From Thiomonas sp. X19 (GTDB taxonomy: Bacteria > Pseudomonadota > Gammaproteobacteria > Burkholderiales > Burkholderiaceae_C): DNA of 14,664 bases. A program made the position numbers and the translations under genes. This document shows, piece by piece, positions 12,479 to 14,664 of the stretch (its first letter is position 1; the number at the start of each line of letters is the position of its first letter). The notes beneath the pieces were generated by a model that made no database searches, was not told the origin of the DNA, and saw only the letters and a list, made by a program, of their open reading frames with translations. Location of the stretch: contig NZ_LT605203.1 of assembly GCF_900089495.1 (NCBI RefSeq), forward strand, positions 2,634,675 to 2,649,338, in the 5' to 3' direction.

Positions 12479-12934
12479 CTAGCCCCCAGCGGCTTGAGCA
12501 GCGATCGCATGCAGGACCTTGGTCATGGTCAGAATGGGCTGGGCCGAGGGACTGATGGCGTAGCGCTGGGCGAACACCGCAGGGTCGGTATAGCCCAACC
12601 AGACCCGATGCTCGGCGTCTTCCCAGACCAGCATTTTCAAAGGCAGCCCAAGTCCTGCCTGTTGGTTCATCTGCATCAACTTCGTGCCCAAGGCCGGATT
12701 GCCGAAGATCACCAGCTTGGTGGGCCGAAGTTCCAGCCCCGCCTTGTGCGCCAAGCCGCTGTGATCCACCACCGCCACGATGTGCAAATGGCGTTGCTGG
12801 ACCGCGTGTTCCAAGTGCTGCAGCGTCTGCGCAACCGTATGCGTGCTGCGCACCTCAATCACTCGCGGGGCTTGTGCCCAGGCGCTCTGGACCAGAACAA
12901 ATGCGGCAGCAAAGGCCAGCAGGAATTTGGACAT
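12479..12934 (-). CDS. Exported DUF302-family protein (151 residues)
   Basis: I chose the ATG at 12934 because AAGGAG lies 6 bases upstream; an earlier in-frame ATG at 12973 would add 13 hydrophilic residues before the signal peptide. Residues 1-20 (MSKFLLAFAAAFVLVQSAWA) are a signal peptide with an AWA-QA type cleavage site, so the protein is periplasmic. The mature part matches DUF302: TVAQTLQHLEHAVQQRHLHI, then LRPTKLVIFGNPALGTKLM, then GLGLPLKMLVWEDAEHRVWL and GYTDP. DUF302 proteins are small alpha/beta proteins of unknown biochemical role, often near redox or stress genes. It lies 42 bases after the beta-propeller gene on the same strand, so the two are probably one operon. Confidence 0.85.
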   Translation of the reverse strand: MSKFLLAFAAAFVLVQSAWAQAPRVIEVRSTHTVAQTLQHLEHAVQQRHLHIVAVVDHSGLAHKAGLELRPTKLVIFGNPALGTKLMQMNQQAGLGLPLKMLVWEDAEHRVWLGYTDPAVFAQRYAISPSAQPILTMTKVLHAIAAQAAGG

Positions 12935-12976
12935 CTCAATCTCCTTGTTGATCGGGTTCCAGTCATCCATCACAAA

Positions 12977-14026
12977 TCACTCGGATTCGTGCGCCAGCAC
13001 CCAGCGATTGCTGGCGATGCCTGGCAGGCGTTGGAGCACCTGGCCGTTGCGCAGATCGACCACCACGGACTCGTGGCGGTTCTCGATGGTCGTGATGGCC
13101 TCGGCGCCATGGGGCAGCACCGCGAGGCCGCTGAGCTTGTCGGGACCTGCCTTGCCGACAGCGACCTTGACCTCACCCAGATAGCGCGGCCCGGTGGTGG
13201 AGAACCGAAGAATATGCCCGGAGAACCCAGCCGCGTACACGCTGTTCTGGTCGGGACTGACCGCCAGTTGCATGAACCCAGCCGTGGCGGCGGGGATTTT
13301 GGCGTACGCAAAATGGGGATCGACCTCAGCCGTGGGCATGCTGAAGATCGCGTTGGTCACGGGATTGAATGCGCTCATCACACCGCTCTGGATGTCCGCA
13401 GAGAACAACAGCCCGCGCGCCCAGACCAGATCGCCGGAATGGCCGATGGGGATCCGCCGCAGGATGTGACCGGTGGAGGGATCGATATCGGCGATGGCCG
13501 TATCCATATTGCCACCCACATACAAGTGGCTGGCGTCCGCGTTGAACGCCAGCGCATTGCCACCAACCGATATCTCGTAGCGCAACGCATCATCGCGGGT
13601 TGAGTACGCCGCCAAAGCCTTGCCGGAGAGCACGAACACCAGACGGTGGTCGGGCGAGACGACTGCCACGCGCCCACCCGGGATGCTCTTGAATTGCCGG
13701 ACTGGTTTGTCTGTACGGAGGTCGATCACATTGGTGGTCCCGGCAAGACTCGGGATGAAGACTTGGTGGTCCTGCGCATTCACACCGACAAAAAAGCTAT
13801 TCCCCTTGGGGGTGCCGGCCTGGCCAAAGGCCACCACATGCGCAGCATTGCCGGGCCAGCGCACCACTGCCATCTTGCCCGGGCCGCCCCCCATGGGTGG
13901 GGCCGGGAAGGCTCCGACCAAGAGCGCGGATGTGCCCGCCGGGGAGGCATATGCAGGAGCGGCGGGAGCCGCCACAGCCATCAGTGCGAACAAGGCAAGG
14001 CTGGACAGACGCAAGCAGGGTTTCAT
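12977..14026 (-). CDS. Exported beta-propeller (YVTN-like repeat) protein, 349 residues
   Basis: The start is ATG 14026, with AAGGAA about 9 bases upstream; an in-frame ATG at 14083 would put 19 residues before the signal peptide. The signal peptide runs MKPCLRLSSLALFALMAVAA to about PAYA-S. The mature protein is a string of beta-strand repeats of the YVTN/WD-like propeller type, for example HQVFIPSLAGTTNVIDLRT, RLVFVLSGKALAAYST, HLYVGGNMDTAIADIDPSTG and NSVYAAGFSGHILRFSTTG. Such propellers act in the periplasm as binding scaffolds or dehydrogenase-like proteins. No catalytic motif is seen, so the substrate is unknown. It is first of a two-gene unit with the DUF302 gene and lies 223 bases downstream of merA on the same strand. 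Confidence 0.82.
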   Translation of the reverse strand: MKPCLRLSSLALFALMAVAAPAAPAYASPAGTSALLVGAFPAPPMGGGPGKMAVVRWPGNAAHVVAFGQAGTPKGNSFFVGVNAQDHQVFIPSLAGTTNVIDLRTDKPVRQFKSIPGGRVAVVSPDHRLVFVLSGKALAAYSTRDDALRYEISVGGNALAFNADASHLYVGGNMDTAIADIDPSTGHILRRIPIGHSGDLVWARGLLFSADIQSGVMSAFNPVTNAIFSMPTAEVDPHFAYAKIPAATAGFMQLAVSPDQNSVYAAGFSGHILRFSTTGPRYLGEVKVAVGKAGPDKLSGLAVLPHGAEAITTIENRHESVVVDLRNGQVLQRLPGIASNRWVLAHESE

Positions 14027-14234
14027 CGGGCAAAGTTCCTTGGGGTTGGGTGGAAGGGGGGGACGACGGCTGCATGGGTGCAAGCCGCCTCGAGCAAGTG
14101 CAAATCAACCGACGCGGGGACTTCGGGGGGATCGGGTTGCATACTCCCCAGTGGATGGGTCGGAATAGGCTAAAGTTCCTGACACCCCGATGGGCATAAA
14201 GACGTATCCGCGTGCTACCGTCGCTTGGGGCGAA

Positions 14235-14663
<429 letters not shown>

Positions 14664-14664
14664 G

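Noticed and set aside
12180..12482. Plus-strand frame of about 100 codons between the leader gene and the DUF302 gene
   Set aside because: No ribosome-binding site, no domain, and it overlaps the 3' end of the DUF302 gene on the opposite strand.

Overview
The window is a GC-rich, insertion-sequence-dense accessory region. Codon use, the betaproteobacterial look of ExbB, FumC and MerA, and the mix of IS families (IS1182, IS4, IS110/IS1111, IS630, IS21-like ends) suggest a proteobacterium, possibly a Burkholderiales-type or acid-mine-type organism. This is inference; no rRNA or tRNA is present to fix it. Much of the DNA is mobile elements or genes they have broken.

Layout. 1-763: right part of an IS1182-family element (A) whose end cuts the 3' end of an exbB gene (743-1282, minus). 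1553-1815: decayed IS110-type transposase remnant. 1932-3386: complete IS4-family element with perfect 16-bp inverted repeats and a perfect 10-bp target duplication; its transposase is interrupted near the end at a C-run followed by TGA. 3545-4914: a compact plus-strand cluster of small unrecognised genes, two junctions of which are ATGA overlaps; it includes a zinc-ribbon segment behind an amber codon and a multiply frameshifted gene. 5216-5587: a ParD/ParE-type toxin-antitoxin operon with promoter and palindromic operator, the antitoxin frameshifted and the toxin truncated. 5587-7124: IS1111-type element bounded by 13-bp inverted repeats, with a frameshifted transposase and a noncoding tail that could encode a guide RNA. 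7131-7173: two direct repeats resembling IS21-family end repeats. 7206-8939: fumC (class II fumarase), split by a complete IS630 element (7347-8538) and cut again by an unclassified element (about 8932-10570) carrying one 502-residue gene. 10571-12119: complete IS1182-family element (B), whose right end cuts the leader of a minus-strand exported-protein gene. 12479-14026: two minus-strand genes for exported proteins (a DUF302 protein and a beta-propeller protein), probably co-transcribed. 14250-end: C-terminal part of merA, mercuric reductase.

How it fits together. The likely functional cargo is the minus-strand block at the right (merA, beta-propeller, DUF302, then the truncated leader gene), which belongs to a metal or stress-response region. 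exbB, fumC and the toxin-antitoxin pair are remnants of host or island genes destroyed by insertions. The most interesting item is the unclassified 502-residue protein at 9010-10518. It sits in an insertion that starts inside fumC, has its own ribosome-binding site, ends in a winged-helix-like domain, and lacks any transposase signature I recognise, so it may define an undescribed type of mobile element.
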